DNA of 64,000 bases from the NCBI RefSeq assembly GCF_023744375.2, contig NZ_CP146284.1, positions 3,447,501-3,511,500 of the forward strand, read 5' to 3'. Numbering within the stretch: the first letter of the stretch is position 1; every line of letters begins with the position of its first letter. The DNA comes from Parabacteroides sp. AD58. GTDB taxonomy: Bacteria; Bacteroidota; Bacteroidia; Bacteroidales; Tannerellaceae. The notes under the pieces were generated by a model, which saw nothing but the letters and a program-made list of their open reading frames with translations, was not told the origin of the DNA and did not search any database. This document shows, one piece after another, positions 1 through 8,718 of the stretch. The translations under genes and the position numbers were made by a program.

Positions 1-1
1 A

Positions 2-856
2 AAACTTGGATTAACAAAAGTCCCTTCAGCAAAGATGTTGTTGGATTATAGCCTGAAAAAGCAGATCGTGGATAATTCAGAGAACTACCTGGAAAAGTTG
101 AAGAAAAGAGAAGCCTTGGAAATTGCCAATTGGGCCTTGGTCGAGAAATTTCTTCCCGAGACAGAAGAAGCTCCTGATGTTACTATCCGGACAAAAGATG
201 TGTTGGCTGACGTCCGTTTGCGAGTAATAGAAAAAGAACGGACATTATGTTGGAGCTTATATAACGAAGGTATTATTTCTAATATATCATTGAAGAAGTT
301 ATTGGTCTCGTTGGATGAATTATATGATCGAGACGGGCATGTGCCGTTGTCTTATCGTAAAACTATTTTTGCCTATTATGATAATCCCTTTTATATCCGT
401 TGGATTAAAAACTGGGATGGAATAAAGAAGTGGGTAGACCGATATGCCCATGAGCGTGTAATTAGCGGATATGATTTAGGACGAGGCTTTATTATCATAG
501 AGAAAGAGTCTTTGAAATTCGTGAATGATGTTTCTAAAGCTTCAGTTTTATCAGATTCAAAGAAGGAAGCTTTGCAGCAGCTGGTTAATGAGATAGAAGA
601 GAATATCCGGCAGATAGATTATTCGATCACAAGTTTATCCAAAGAATACCCAATTTCGTATCGGTGCGCTGTAACGCGTAAGGCTATTCGTATGTTGCTG
701 GCCAACGAAAAACGTCAGGTTGAGCAATTCCAGAAAGATGGTTTGATTTCGGATGCAGAGGCCAAAGTCATGACAGAGGATTTGGATGAACGGAATTTGC
801 AGTTGCGTACGGCACAAATCAATCGTTTGTTGGATAAGTTTAAGTTGTCGAAATAA
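2..856 (+). CDS. C-terminal part of a probable Na+/H+ (CPA1-type) antiporter, 5' truncated
   Basis: The reading frame is open from the first bases of the window, so the gene begins upstream; the ATG at 35 is internal. The visible 284 residues have no membrane segment. They are charged and helical, with repeated Lys/Glu-rich stretches and a segment around window 230-330 that reads like the regulatory cytoplasmic tail of NhaP-like cation/proton antiporters (R..CW-L-EG-IS pattern). If so, the missing N-terminal part would hold the transport domain in the inner membrane. The assignment rests on tail resemblance only; another helical cytoplasmic domain is possible. About 110 bp separate it from purH, which has its own promoter-like site. 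Confidence 0.5.
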   Translation, partial: KLGLTKVPSAKMLLDYSLKKQIVDNSENYLEKLKKREALEIANWALVEKFLPETEEAPDVTIRTKDVLADVRLRVIEKERTLCWSLYNEGIISNISLKKLLVSLDELYDRDGHVPLSYRKTIFAYYDNPFYIRWIKNWDGIKKWVDRYAHERVISGYDLGRGFIIIEKESLKFVNDVSKASVLSDSKKEALQQLVNEIEENIRQIDYSITSLSKEYPISYRCAVTRKAIRMLLANEKRQVEQFQKDGLISDAEAKVMTEDLDERNLQLRTAQINRLLDKFKLSK

Positions 857-920
857 TAAAAAGTCGTGTTAAAAATTTGGTTCCTGGAAAAAATAATCGT
901 ACAAAGAAAAAAATAATCAT

Positions 921-928
921 TAATTTTG
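921..928 (+). promoter_or_regulatory. Bacteroidetes -7 box for purH
   Basis: TAATTTTG matches the Bacteroidetes -7 consensus TAnnTTTG and lies 37 bp before the purH ATG. I see no TTG/TTTG at the right distance for a -33 box, so only the -7 half is supported. Confidence 0.5.
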
Positions 929-964
929 CATTCTTGATAATTTAATGTGTAAAGGCTAAAAACA

Positions 965-2488
965 ATGACTGCAACAAAACGAATTAAGCGTGCACTTGTT
1001 TCTGTGTACCACAAGGATGGTTTAGATGAGATTTTAAAGAAGCTCAATAGTGAAGGTGTTTCTTTTGTTTCTACAGGAGGAACGAAATCTTTTATAGAGT
1101 CGTTGGGCTTTGCTTGTGATGCAGTAGAAGATTTGACAGGTTATCCTTCTATTTTGGGTGGACGTGTAAAAACATTACATCCGAAAGTATTTGGTGGAAT
1201 TCTGGCTCGTCGTGAAAACGAAGGAGACCAGGCTCAGTTAGCCCAGTATGAAATTCCTGAAATTGATTTGGTGATTGTTGATTTGTATCCTTTTGAAGAG
1301 ACAGTAGCTTCAGGTGCTGATGAACAATCTATTATTGAAAAGATAGATATAGGCGGTATTTCATTGATCCGTGCCGCTGCAAAGAACTTTAAGGATGTTG
1401 TTATTGTTGCTTCAAAGCATCAATATACTCCGTTGCTGAATTTACTGAATGAAAAGGGAGCGGAGACTTCTTTAGAAGATCGTAAATGGTTTGCTAAAGA
1501 AGCATTTGCTGTATCTTCAGGTTATGATTCAGCTATCTTTAATTATTTTGATAACCGTGAAGGATCTTATTTCCGTGTAGTTGTTGATCAACCGATGCAT
1601 TTACGTTATGGTGAAAATCCTCATCAGAAAGGTTTGTTCTATGGTCGTTTCAACGATATGTTCGAACAATTGCATGGTAAGGAAATTTCGTATAATAATT
1701 TGCTGGACATCGATGCTGCTGTTAATTTGATCGATGAGTTTGATGAATTGACATTCGCTATTTTGAAGCATAACAATGCTTGCGGTATTGCTTCACGTAG
1801 TAATGTGGTTGATGCCTGGAAAGATGCGTTGGCAGGTGATCCGGTTTCTGCTTTTGGTGGAATTTTGATTACGAATACAACGATCAATAAGGAAGTAGCT
1901 GAAGAAATCAATAAGATTTTCTTTGAAGTGATCATTGCTCCTGCATACGATGCAGACGCGTTGGCTGTTCTGGAGCAAAAGAAGAATCGTATTGTATTAG
2001 TACGCAAAGACTGCAAAACTTGTCCGATGCAGTTCCGTTCGCTGTTGAATGGCGTATTGATGCAAGAAAAAGACCTGAGTATTCAGACAGAGGCTGATTT
2101 GGTACCTATGACTGAAAAGCAACCGACAGCATCAGAGATTGAAGATTTGTTGTTTGCTAATAAGATCGTTAAGAACAGTAAGTCGAATGCCATTACCTTG
2201 GTTAAGAATAAACAGCTTTGTGCCAGCGGTATCGGTCAGACTTCACGAGTAGATTCTTTGAAGCAAGCAATAGAGAAAGCTCATTCATTCAATTTTGATT
2301 TACAGGGAGCTGTAATGGCTTCAGATGCATTCTTCCCATTCCCAGATTGTGTGGAAATTGCTGATAAAGCAGGTATAACAGCCGTTATCCAACCGGGTGG
2401 TTCTATCAAAGACGGACTTTCTGTAGATTATTGCAATGAACACAATATTGCTATGGTGAAGACGGGCATACGTCATTTTAAACATTAA
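965..2488 (+). CDS. purH: Bifunctional AICAR transformylase / IMP cyclohydrolase PurH
   Basis: Catalyses the last two steps of de novo purine synthesis, AICAR to FAICAR to IMP, in the cytoplasm. The N-terminal ~150 residues form the MGS-like cyclohydrolase domain (STGGT near residue 40, GGRVKTLHPK near 75). The C-terminal transformylase domain carries LRYGENPHQ at about residue 213 and KHNNACG near 268, where many homologues have KHxNPCG. The length of 507 residues is close to the family norm of 510-530. It is followed after 27 bp by mreB, so purine synthesis and cell-shape genes may share a transcript. Confidence 0.97.
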   Translation: MTATKRIKRALVSVYHKDGLDEILKKLNSEGVSFVSTGGTKSFIESLGFACDAVEDLTGYPSILGGRVKTLHPKVFGGILARRENEGDQAQLAQYEIPEIDLVIVDLYPFEETVASGADEQSIIEKIDIGGISLIRAAAKNFKDVVIVASKHQYTPLLNLLNEKGAETSLEDRKWFAKEAFAVSSGYDSAIFNYFDNREGSYFRVVVDQPMHLRYGENPHQKGLFYGRFNDMFEQLHGKEISYNNLLDIDAAVNLIDEFDELTFAILKHNNACGIASRSNVVDAWKDALAGDPVSAFGGILITNTTINKEVAEEINKIFFEVIIAPAYDADALAVLEQKKNRIVLVRKDCKTCPMQFRSLLNGVLMQEKDLSIQTEADLVPMTEKQPTASEIEDLLFANKIVKNSKSNAITLVKNKQLCASGIGQTSRVDSLKQAIEKAHSFNFDLQGAVMASDAFFPFPDCVEIADKAGITAVIQPGGSIKDGLSVDYCNEHNIAMVKTGIRHFKH

Positions 2489-2515
2489 TCATTAAGGAAG
2501 AAAGAAATTCAAACA

Positions 2516-3535
2516 ATGGGTTTGTTTTCGTTTACTCAAGAAGTAGCAATGGATTTGGGAACTGCCAATACCATCGTAATCTGTAATGGTAAAATGGTAG
2601 TGGATGAACCTTCCATGGTGGCTTTAGACCGTAGAACGGATAAAGTATTGGCTATTGGAAAGGCTGCCCGAGAGATGGATGGAAAAGTACATGATAATAT
2701 CCGAACCATTCGTCCATTGCGAGAAGGAGTTATCGCCGACTTTTATGCAGCAGAGCAGATGATGCGTGGTCTGATTAAAATGGCAAGTAATAAAAGTCGT
2801 TGGTTTACGCCTTCATTGCGTATGGTAATTGGTATTCCTTCAGGTAGTACGGAAGTAGAGATTCGTGCAGTACGAGATTCTGCTGAGCATGCCGGAGGAA
2901 GAGATGTATATATGATATTTGAACCTATGGCGGCTGCTTTAGGAATTGGTATTGATGTACAGGCTCCAGAAGGAAATATGATAGTTGATATAGGCGGTGG
3001 AACCACAGAAATTGCAGTGATTTCTTTGGGTGGTATCGTTTCTAATAAGTCGATCCGTATTGCGGGTGATGATTTGACTGCTGATATCGTTGATTATATG
3101 CGTCGTCAGCATAATGTAAAAGTAGGAGAAAGAACAGCTGAGCAGATCAAGATTCATGTGGGTTCGGCCTTGACTACTTTACAAGATCCGCCAGAGGATT
3201 ATGTTGTACATGGACCTAATCAGATGACGGCCTTACCAATGGAAGTCCCGGTTTCTTATCAGGAGATTGCACATTGTTTAGATCGTACTATCTCCAAAAT
3301 GGAAGCTGCTATTCTAAGTGCCTTGGAGCAGACTCCTCCGGAATTGTATGCCGATATTGTACATAACGGCATCTATTTGACGGGTGGTGGTGCTTTGATG
3401 CGAGGTTTGGATAAGCGGTTGGCTGATAAGATGAATATCGCTTTTCATGTAGCTGAAGATCCACTTCATGCAGTAGCTCGTGGAACAGGAGTTGCCTTGA
3501 AGAATATAGATAAGTTTAATTTCCTTATACGATAA
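2516..3535 (+). CDS. mreB: Rod-shape actin homologue MreB
   Basis: Cytoplasmic actin-like ATPase that forms membrane-bound filaments and positions the lateral cell-wall synthesis machinery. The actin-fold nucleotide motifs are visible: DLGTANT at residues 13-19, DIGGGTTEIAV near 160 and TGGGALMRGL near 290. The N-terminal stretch (FSFTQEVAMDLG) starts close to the ATPase core, as in other MreB proteins. The length of 339 residues is standard. It heads the mreB-mreC-mreD-mrdA-rodA cluster. A strong hairpin follows its stop codon and probably lowers expression of the downstream membrane components relative to MreB. Confidence 0.97.
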   Translation: MGLFSFTQEVAMDLGTANTIVICNGKMVVDEPSMVALDRRTDKVLAIGKAAREMDGKVHDNIRTIRPLREGVIADFYAAEQMMRGLIKMASNKSRWFTPSLRMVIGIPSGSTEVEIRAVRDSAEHAGGRDVYMIFEPMAAALGIGIDVQAPEGNMIVDIGGGTTEIAVISLGGIVSNKSIRIAGDDLTADIVDYMRRQHNVKVGERTAEQIKIHVGSALTTLQDPPEDYVVHGPNQMTALPMEVPVSYQEIAHCLDRTISKMEAAILSALEQTPPELYADIVHNGIYLTGGGALMRGLDKRLADKMNIAFHVAEDPLHAVARGTGVALKNIDKFNFLIR

Positions 3536-3544
3536 ATCTTGCAG

Positions 3545-3582
3545 GTTGGATATTAAGTAGTAAGTCTTACTTAATATCCAGC
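3545..3582 (+). terminator. Hairpin between mreB and mreC (terminator or attenuator)
   Basis: The arms at 3545-3559 and 3568-3582 can form a 15-bp stem (GTTGGATATTAAGTA against TACTTAATATCCAGC, one G-T wobble) with an 8-nt loop, followed by TTTTATTT. It sits 10 bp after the mreB stop and 18 bp before mreC. Confidence 0.65.
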
Positions 3583-3599
3583 TTTTATTTATAAGGCTT

Positions 3600-4457
3600 A
3601 TGAAGAAATTGCTTGACTTTTTATTAAGGAAAAAGCATTGGTTTTTATTCATTATATTTGAGGTAATTTCTATCGTATTAGTTTATCAGAATAATTCCTA
3701 TCAGCGGAGTGTTCTGATTAATTCGGGTAATATTGTTTCTGGTTATTTAGGTTCTATATATGGTGATATCACCTCCTATTTCAATTTGAAGGAAGTTAAT
3801 CGTTCCTTGCAAAAGGCAAATGGTGAGATGGAAATGAAAATTCTGGAATTGCAGGAACAGTTGGATGTCATGCAAGCCGATACTGTCACATTTCATGGTG
3901 CTGTATGTGATTCTATCCATAATTTCCCTTACAAATTCATCATGGCAGAAGTAGCAAACAACAGTTTTGTCCAGCTGTCAAATTATATTACCTTAAATAA
4001 AGGTCGTGTGGATGGTATTTCTCCTGATATGGGTGTGGTTTCAGATCGAGGTGTTGTAGGTGTTGTTTCTCAAGTTTCAGACCATTTCGCTGTTGTTATA
4101 CCTTTGTTGAATCCAAAATCCAGATTAAGTTGTAAAGTTTTTGGTAATAATAATTTTGGCTATCTTACTTGGGATGGACGGGATGCTTCGTATGCCACTT
4201 TGGAAGAATTACCAAAACATTCGGAATTCAATAAAGGCGATACAATCGTTACAAGTGGATATTCTGCTATTTTCCCTCCTGGACTAATTGTTGGAACAAT
4301 AGAAGAGTTTTATACGGGTCATGATGATAACTTTTATTCTTTGAAGGTTCGGCTGGCAACTTCGTTTCAGACTTTGCAGCATGTGCGTGTTATTCAGAAT
4401 TTCAGACAGGAAGAACAAATCAACTTAGAAAGAGAGGCGAAGAAAAATGATCAATAA
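3600..4457 (+). CDS. mreC: Rod-shape-determining protein MreC
   Basis: Bitopic periplasmic scaffold of the elongasome that links MreB to PBP2. One transmembrane helix is visible at about residues 14-30, then a Leu/Glu/Gln-rich coiled coil at about 65-92. The double beta-barrel domain follows, with NKGRVDGI and GVVGVVSQVS patterns typical of MreC. At 285 residues it has normal family length. The last 11 bp overlap the mreD start, which suggests translational coupling. Confidence 0.95.
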   Translation: MKKLLDFLLRKKHWFLFIIFEVISIVLVYQNNSYQRSVLINSGNIVSGYLGSIYGDITSYFNLKEVNRSLQKANGEMEMKILELQEQLDVMQADTVTFHGAVCDSIHNFPYKFIMAEVANNSFVQLSNYITLNKGRVDGISPDMGVVSDRGVVGVVSQVSDHFAVVIPLLNPKSRLSCKVFGNNNFGYLTWDGRDASYATLEELPKHSEFNKGDTIVTSGYSAIFPPGLIVGTIEEFYTGHDDNFYSLKVRLATSFQTLQHVRVIQNFRQEEQINLEREAKKNDQ

Positions 4458-4965
4458 TATATTGCGTAGCATCATCTATTTTGTCGTGTTTGTTTTATTG
4501 CAGGTACTGTTTCTGAATAATATTCATTATCTGCGTATTGCTACACCTTTTTTGTATTTGTATTGTATTATCAAGATGCCGATAGGTGTTTCGCGCACGG
4601 GTGTATTGATCTTTTCATTCGCTACCGGATTGATTATTGATATGTTTTCCAATACGCCGGGAATGCATGCAGGAGCGTGTGCTTTAGTTGGGCTTTTAAG
4701 AGAACCGATTATTCATTTCCTGCAAGGAGAAGATATAGCTGACGGATTATATCCTTCTTATAAGTCTTTTGGTTATGCGGGCTTCATTCGATATGTAGCT
4801 TTGTTTGTGCTGATTCATCATGTCACGTTGTTCCTGATAGAAGCTTTAACTTTATTTGATCCTGTCTTTTTGCTGGTGCGTGTTGGTGCCAGTGTCATTA
4901 TGACGATTTTGTCGATCTGCGCGGTTGAGCTGTTCAATTTTGAATCACAGAAAGTTGGAGAATAA
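4447..4965 (+). CDS. mreD: Rod-shape-determining membrane protein MreD
   Basis: Small integral membrane partner of MreC and RodA. About five hydrophobic segments fill the 172 residues, with the short polar motif GLIIDMFSNTPGMHA near residue 60, a position where MreD proteins have a conserved D-x-x-S-x-x-P/G-x-H. The start overlaps the end of mreC and the 3' end reaches into the mrdA region, as expected for a tightly packed operon. Confidence 0.92.
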   Translation: MINNILRSIIYFVVFVLLQVLFLNNIHYLRIATPFLYLYCIIKMPIGVSRTGVLIFSFATGLIIDMFSNTPGMHAGACALVGLLREPIIHFLQGEDIADGLYPSYKSFGYAGFIRYVALFVLIHHVTLFLIEALTLFDPVFLLVRVGASVIMTILSICAVELFNFESQKVGE

Positions 4966-6820
4966 ATTAAAATATAAATATGAAAACAGACGCTATGTGA
5001 TTGGTGGCGCTGTGATTGCTTTGGTCGCTATTTTCATTGTCCGATTATTTTATCTGCAGATTATCGACAGTGATTATAAAGCGTGGGCCGACAGTAATGC
5101 CTTTCTGAAAAAGACAATCTATCCTTCTCGGGGCATTCTATACGACAGAAATGACAAACTGTTGGTTTATAACCAGCCTTCCTATGATGTTATGATGATT
5201 ATGCGTGAAGTCCAGCCTTTTGATACTTTGGACTTTTGCCAGATATTAGGTATTACGATTGAGCAATACCGGAAGCGGATTACGGATATGAAAAACCGTC
5301 GGTTGAATCCGGGCTATTCTTCTTATACTCCTCAGTTATTTATGAGTCAGTTGTCGGCTGAAGAATGTGGCATTTTGCAGGAAAAATTATATAAGTTTCC
5401 CGGGTTTTATGTGCAGAACAGGACAATTCGGGAATATGCTTATCCGAATGCGGCCTTGCTTTTGGGAAATGTCGGTGAAGTGAACGCGAAAGATATAGAA
5501 AAAGATCCCTATTATGTCCCGGGAGATAATTCGGGCAGAACCGGTATTGAAGGTTCGTATGAGCAAGTCCTTCGTGGAGAAAAAGGAGTTGAGATTCTTT
5601 TACGGGACGCTCATGGGCGTATTAAAGGCCATTATGAGGATGGAAAATATGATTCACCGGCTGTTTCGGGAAAAAATCTGAAGCTGTCTATTGACATCGA
5701 CTTGCAGGCTTATGGAGAAAAGCTGATGAAGAATAAGTTAGGCGGTATTGTGATGATCGAACCGGAAACCGGTGAAGTGCTGTGTATGGTTTCATCTCCA
5801 ACCTATGATCCGAGTTTGCTGGTGGGGCGTATTCGGGGAAAGAACTATAAGAAACTGCAGGAAGATCCGTTGAAACCTTTATTTAATCGTCCGTTGATGG
5901 CGCAATATCCGCCGGGCTCTACTTTCAAGCCAACGCAGGGATTGATTTTCCTGCAAGAAGGAGTGATAACTCCCGAGACACGCTTTACTTGTGCTCACGG
6001 GTATACGTATCGTGGCGGAAAACCGGCCTGCCATGGTCATCCTTCTCCTCTTCCTTTAGTCGGTGCCCTGGCTACTTCGTGTAACTCTTTCTTCCCATGG
6101 GGCTTGCATTATCTGCTGGATGACCGCTCCCGCTATCCGAGTGTTCAGCAGGCGTTTGATGTATGGAAAGATTATATGGTATCGATGGGCTACGGATATA
6201 AACTCGGTATTGATTTGCCGGGAGAGAAACGTGGTTACATTCCCAACAGCAAGGTGTATGATAAGATTTACAGGAAAAGATGGAACTCGAGTACGATTAT
6301 ATCCATTGCGATAGGTCAGGGAGAAATTCTGGCAACTCCGTTACAGATCTGTAACCTGGCGGCTACAGTTGCCAACCGCGGTTATTTTATCACACCGCAT
6401 GTGGTGAAAGAAATCCAGGATACGGTTTTGGACACGTTGTATACAAAGCGGCGCTACACGAAAGTTGATCCGAAATATTATTCCTATATTGCGGAAGGAA
6501 TGCGAGGCGCCGTGATGGGTACAGCTTATGGTGCGACGTGTCGGGGCGCTAATCTGCCGGATATCGAAGTCTGTGGGAAAACCGGTACGGCTGAAAACCC
6601 GCATGGAAAAGACCATTCTATCTTTATGGGATTCGCTCCGTATCAGCAGCCGAAAGTTGCGATTGCCGTGTTTGTAGAAAATGCCGGATTTGGTGCAACC
6701 TATGCTGTGCCAATTGGACGGTTGATGATAGAAAAGTATCTGCGGGGACATATTCTTCCGGAGAGCCAGACTATCGAAGATTATATTGTTAATGCTGTTG
6801 TTTTGCCGAATGGGTTATAG
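4955..6820 (+). CDS. mrdA: Penicillin-binding protein 2, elongasome transpeptidase
   Basis: Class B PBP that cross-links peptidoglycan during side-wall growth and pairs with RodA. One N-terminal transmembrane helix (VIGGAVIALVAIFIVRLFYL) is followed by the PBP dimerisation domain and the transpeptidase domain. The active-site motifs are STFK (window ~5918), SCN (~6078) and KTGTA (~6577). An ATG at 4925 is possible but would overlap mreD by 41 bp and add ten unusual residues. The TTG at 4955 gives a cytoplasmic tail of the usual length, so I prefer it, with moderate certainty about the start only. Confidence 0.95.
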   Translation: MENKLKYKYENRRYVIGGAVIALVAIFIVRLFYLQIIDSDYKAWADSNAFLKKTIYPSRGILYDRNDKLLVYNQPSYDVMMIMREVQPFDTLDFCQILGITIEQYRKRITDMKNRRLNPGYSSYTPQLFMSQLSAEECGILQEKLYKFPGFYVQNRTIREYAYPNAALLLGNVGEVNAKDIEKDPYYVPGDNSGRTGIEGSYEQVLRGEKGVEILLRDAHGRIKGHYEDGKYDSPAVSGKNLKLSIDIDLQAYGEKLMKNKLGGIVMIEPETGEVLCMVSSPTYDPSLLVGRIRGKNYKKLQEDPLKPLFNRPLMAQYPPGSTFKPTQGLIFLQEGVITPETRFTCAHGYTYRGGKPACHGHPSPLPLVGALATSCNSFFPWGLHYLLDDRSRYPSVQQAFDVWKDYMVSMGYGYKLGIDLPGEKRGYIPNSKVYDKIYRKRWNSSTIISIAIGQGEILATPLQICNLAATVANRGYFITPHVVKEIQDTVLDTLYTKRRYTKVDPKYYSYIAEGMRGAVMGTAYGATCRGANLPDIEVCGKTGTAENPHGKDHSIFMGFAPYQQPKVAIAVFVENAGFGATYAVPIGRLMIEKYLRGHILPESQTIEDYIVNAVVLPNGL

Positions 6821-8255
6821 TAGTAGAGATAGTTGGAAGTCGATCGACTGGATAACAGTCCTGTTATATGTGATCATGATTGTGGCTGGCTGGGTTACTA
6901 TCTGTGGTGCCAGTTATGAATATGATATGGACAAACTGTTTGCCTTATCGAGCCGTCCGGTGAATCAGCTGATCTGGATGGGAATTTCTTTATGTGTCGC
7001 TTTTGCTATTCTGATGATAGAGCGCGACTTCTATGAGGTCTTTTCCTATTTGATTTATGGTGGTATCATTCTGTTGCTTGTGGCGACGATTTTCCTCGCT
7101 CCCGATATCAAAGGCTCTCGATCGTGGCTGGTACTAGGACCCATCCGGTTGCAGCCCGCCGAATTTGCCAAGTTCGCTACTGCTTTGGCTGTCGCCCGAC
7201 TGATGGGAACGTACGGGTTCGAACTGACCCGGTATAAGAACTTTCTGATGGTATTGGGATTGATTTTCCTGCCGATGGTCTGTATTCTCTTACAGAAAGA
7301 AACCGGTTCTGCTTTGGTGTATTTAGCTTTCTTCCTGATGCTTTACCGGGAAGGAATGTCGGGCTATTTCCTATTGGCTGGGGTTTGTGCCGTTGTCTAT
7401 TTCGTAACGGGAATGAAGTATGCGGACGTGATGATGGGTGAAACACCGTTGGGAATTTTCCTGGTTTCTCTTTTGGTGTTGTGTATTACCGTCCTGCTGG
7501 TCTATATTGAAAAGAAAAACAAACTGGCTGTACAGATTATATCGTACACTTCGTTAGGTGTATTAGGTGTGTCCGGTCTGGTTTCCTATTATTTCCCGTT
7601 TAATCTGAATTGGGTCGTGCTGTCATTGTTGGGACTGACAGTGCTGTATCTGATTTATCTTTCCATACATTCTTGGGTATGGAATTACGTGCTGATCGGC
7701 TTTTTTGCCTTGGCTTCAATCGGTTTCCTCTTTTCTGTCAATTATGTCTTTACCGATATACTGGAGCCACATCAGCAGATTCGTATCAAAGTATCTTTGG
7801 GTTTGGAAGATGATCCCAGTGGCGCCGGCTATAATGTGAATCAGTCGAAGATAGCCATTGGCTCTGGAGGCTTTTCGGGAAAAGGCTTTTTGAATGGAAC
7901 GCAGACCAAGTTGAAATATGTGCCGGAACAGGATACAGATTTTATCTTTTGTACAGTAGGAGAAGAGCAGGGCTTTGTGGGTGCGACGGCCGTATTGCTT
8001 TTATTTGCTGTCTTTATTCTTCGTCTCGTTGCACTGGCCGAACGGCAGGATAGCGTTTTTGCCCGTGTATATGGTTACTCGGTGGCTTCCATCTTTCTTT
8101 TCCACCTGGCCATTAATATCGGAATGGTAACCGGACTGACGCCGGTCATCGGCATTCCGTTGCCTTTCTTCAGCTATGGCGGATCTTCTTTATTGGGATT
8201 TACGATTCTGCTCTTTATCTTTATTCGCTTGGATGCGACCCGGAAGGAACATTAG
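6810..8255 (+). CDS. rodA: SEDS peptidoglycan polymerase RodA
   Basis: Polytopic glycosyltransferase that polymerises lipid II with PBP2 during elongation. Ten or so membrane helices are visible. SEDS landmarks include GSRSWLVLGPIRLQPAEFAK in the N-terminal half, EQDTDFIF..GEEQG near residue 375 and FFSYGGSS near the C terminus. The ATG at 6810 lies 11 bp inside the end of mrdA; upstream in-frame starts at 6786 and 6792 would only add hydrophobic residues. The last 35 bp overlap the convergent gldH gene. Confidence 0.95.
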   Translation: MGYSSRDSWKSIDWITVLLYVIMIVAGWVTICGASYEYDMDKLFALSSRPVNQLIWMGISLCVAFAILMIERDFYEVFSYLIYGGIILLLVATIFLAPDIKGSRSWLVLGPIRLQPAEFAKFATALAVARLMGTYGFELTRYKNFLMVLGLIFLPMVCILLQKETGSALVYLAFFLMLYREGMSGYFLLAGVCAVVYFVTGMKYADVMMGETPLGIFLVSLLVLCITVLLVYIEKKNKLAVQIISYTSLGVLGVSGLVSYYFPFNLNWVVLSLLGLTVLYLIYLSIHSWVWNYVLIGFFALASIGFLFSVNYVFTDILEPHQQIRIKVSLGLEDDPSGAGYNVNQSKIAIGSGGFSGKGFLNGTQTKLKYVPEQDTDFIFCTVGEEQGFVGATAVLLLFAVFILRLVALAERQDSVFARVYGYSVASIFLFHLAINIGMVTGLTPVIGIPLPFFSYGGSSLLGFTILLFIFIRLDATRKEH

Positions 8256-8718
8256 CCGGGACGACGCGCAAACCTATTTCCTGAATACCTATTATCAGGC
8301 TGTCGCGCATACCCTGACGGAAACTGAATGTATATTGTCCGGGATTGGCAAACAGATAATTCTGCCGGATTGGGAAGCTGGATTCATACAGCGAGATGCC
8401 ACTTCCGTACCATTTCCCGAACTCATCGGCCAACATGCATTCGATGGTGTCTTTCTGCAGAGGACCAACGGGTGGTTCTTCGTTACAGAAAAGCCATAAG
8501 TTCTGATAGGGATATTTATTGCTGTTCCGAATGTCGAGCGTGACGTCATAAGGAATCGAATTATCTGTCACCATAAAGGTAAAATAATAGACCTTGTCTT
8601 TTCCCCAGGCCGAATTATCAATGACTTGATACTGGTAGTATAAAGCCTCGTAATCGCAGGAAAAAGACAAGGTACAGATAATTATAGCCAAAACTGAATT
8701 AATTGTCTTTTTTAGCAT
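8221..8718 (-). CDS. gldH: Gliding-motility-type lipoprotein GldH
   Basis: The 165-residue product starts with a lipoprotein signal (ALIIICTLSFSC-like stretch ending in Cys at about residue 21) and then the D-Y-E...Y..I....W pattern of GldH. In gliding Bacteroidetes GldH supports surface motility. In non-gliding gut Bacteroidales its role is unclear and it is kept next to ricT. The ATG at 8718 lies within the 3' end of ricT (20-bp overlap), so the two are probably translationally coupled. A longer reverse frame reaching to 9150 is open only because it shadows the repetitive ricT tail. The 3' end overlaps rodA tail to tail. Confidence 0.85.
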   Translation of the reverse strand: MLKKTINSVLAIIICTLSFSCDYEALYYQYQVIDNSAWGKDKVYYFTFMVTDNSIPYDVTLDIRNSNKYPYQNLWLFCNEEPPVGPLQKDTIECMLADEFGKWYGSGISLYESSFPIRQNYLFANPGQYTFSFRQGMRDSLIIGIQEIGLRVVPANVPSGSHPSE

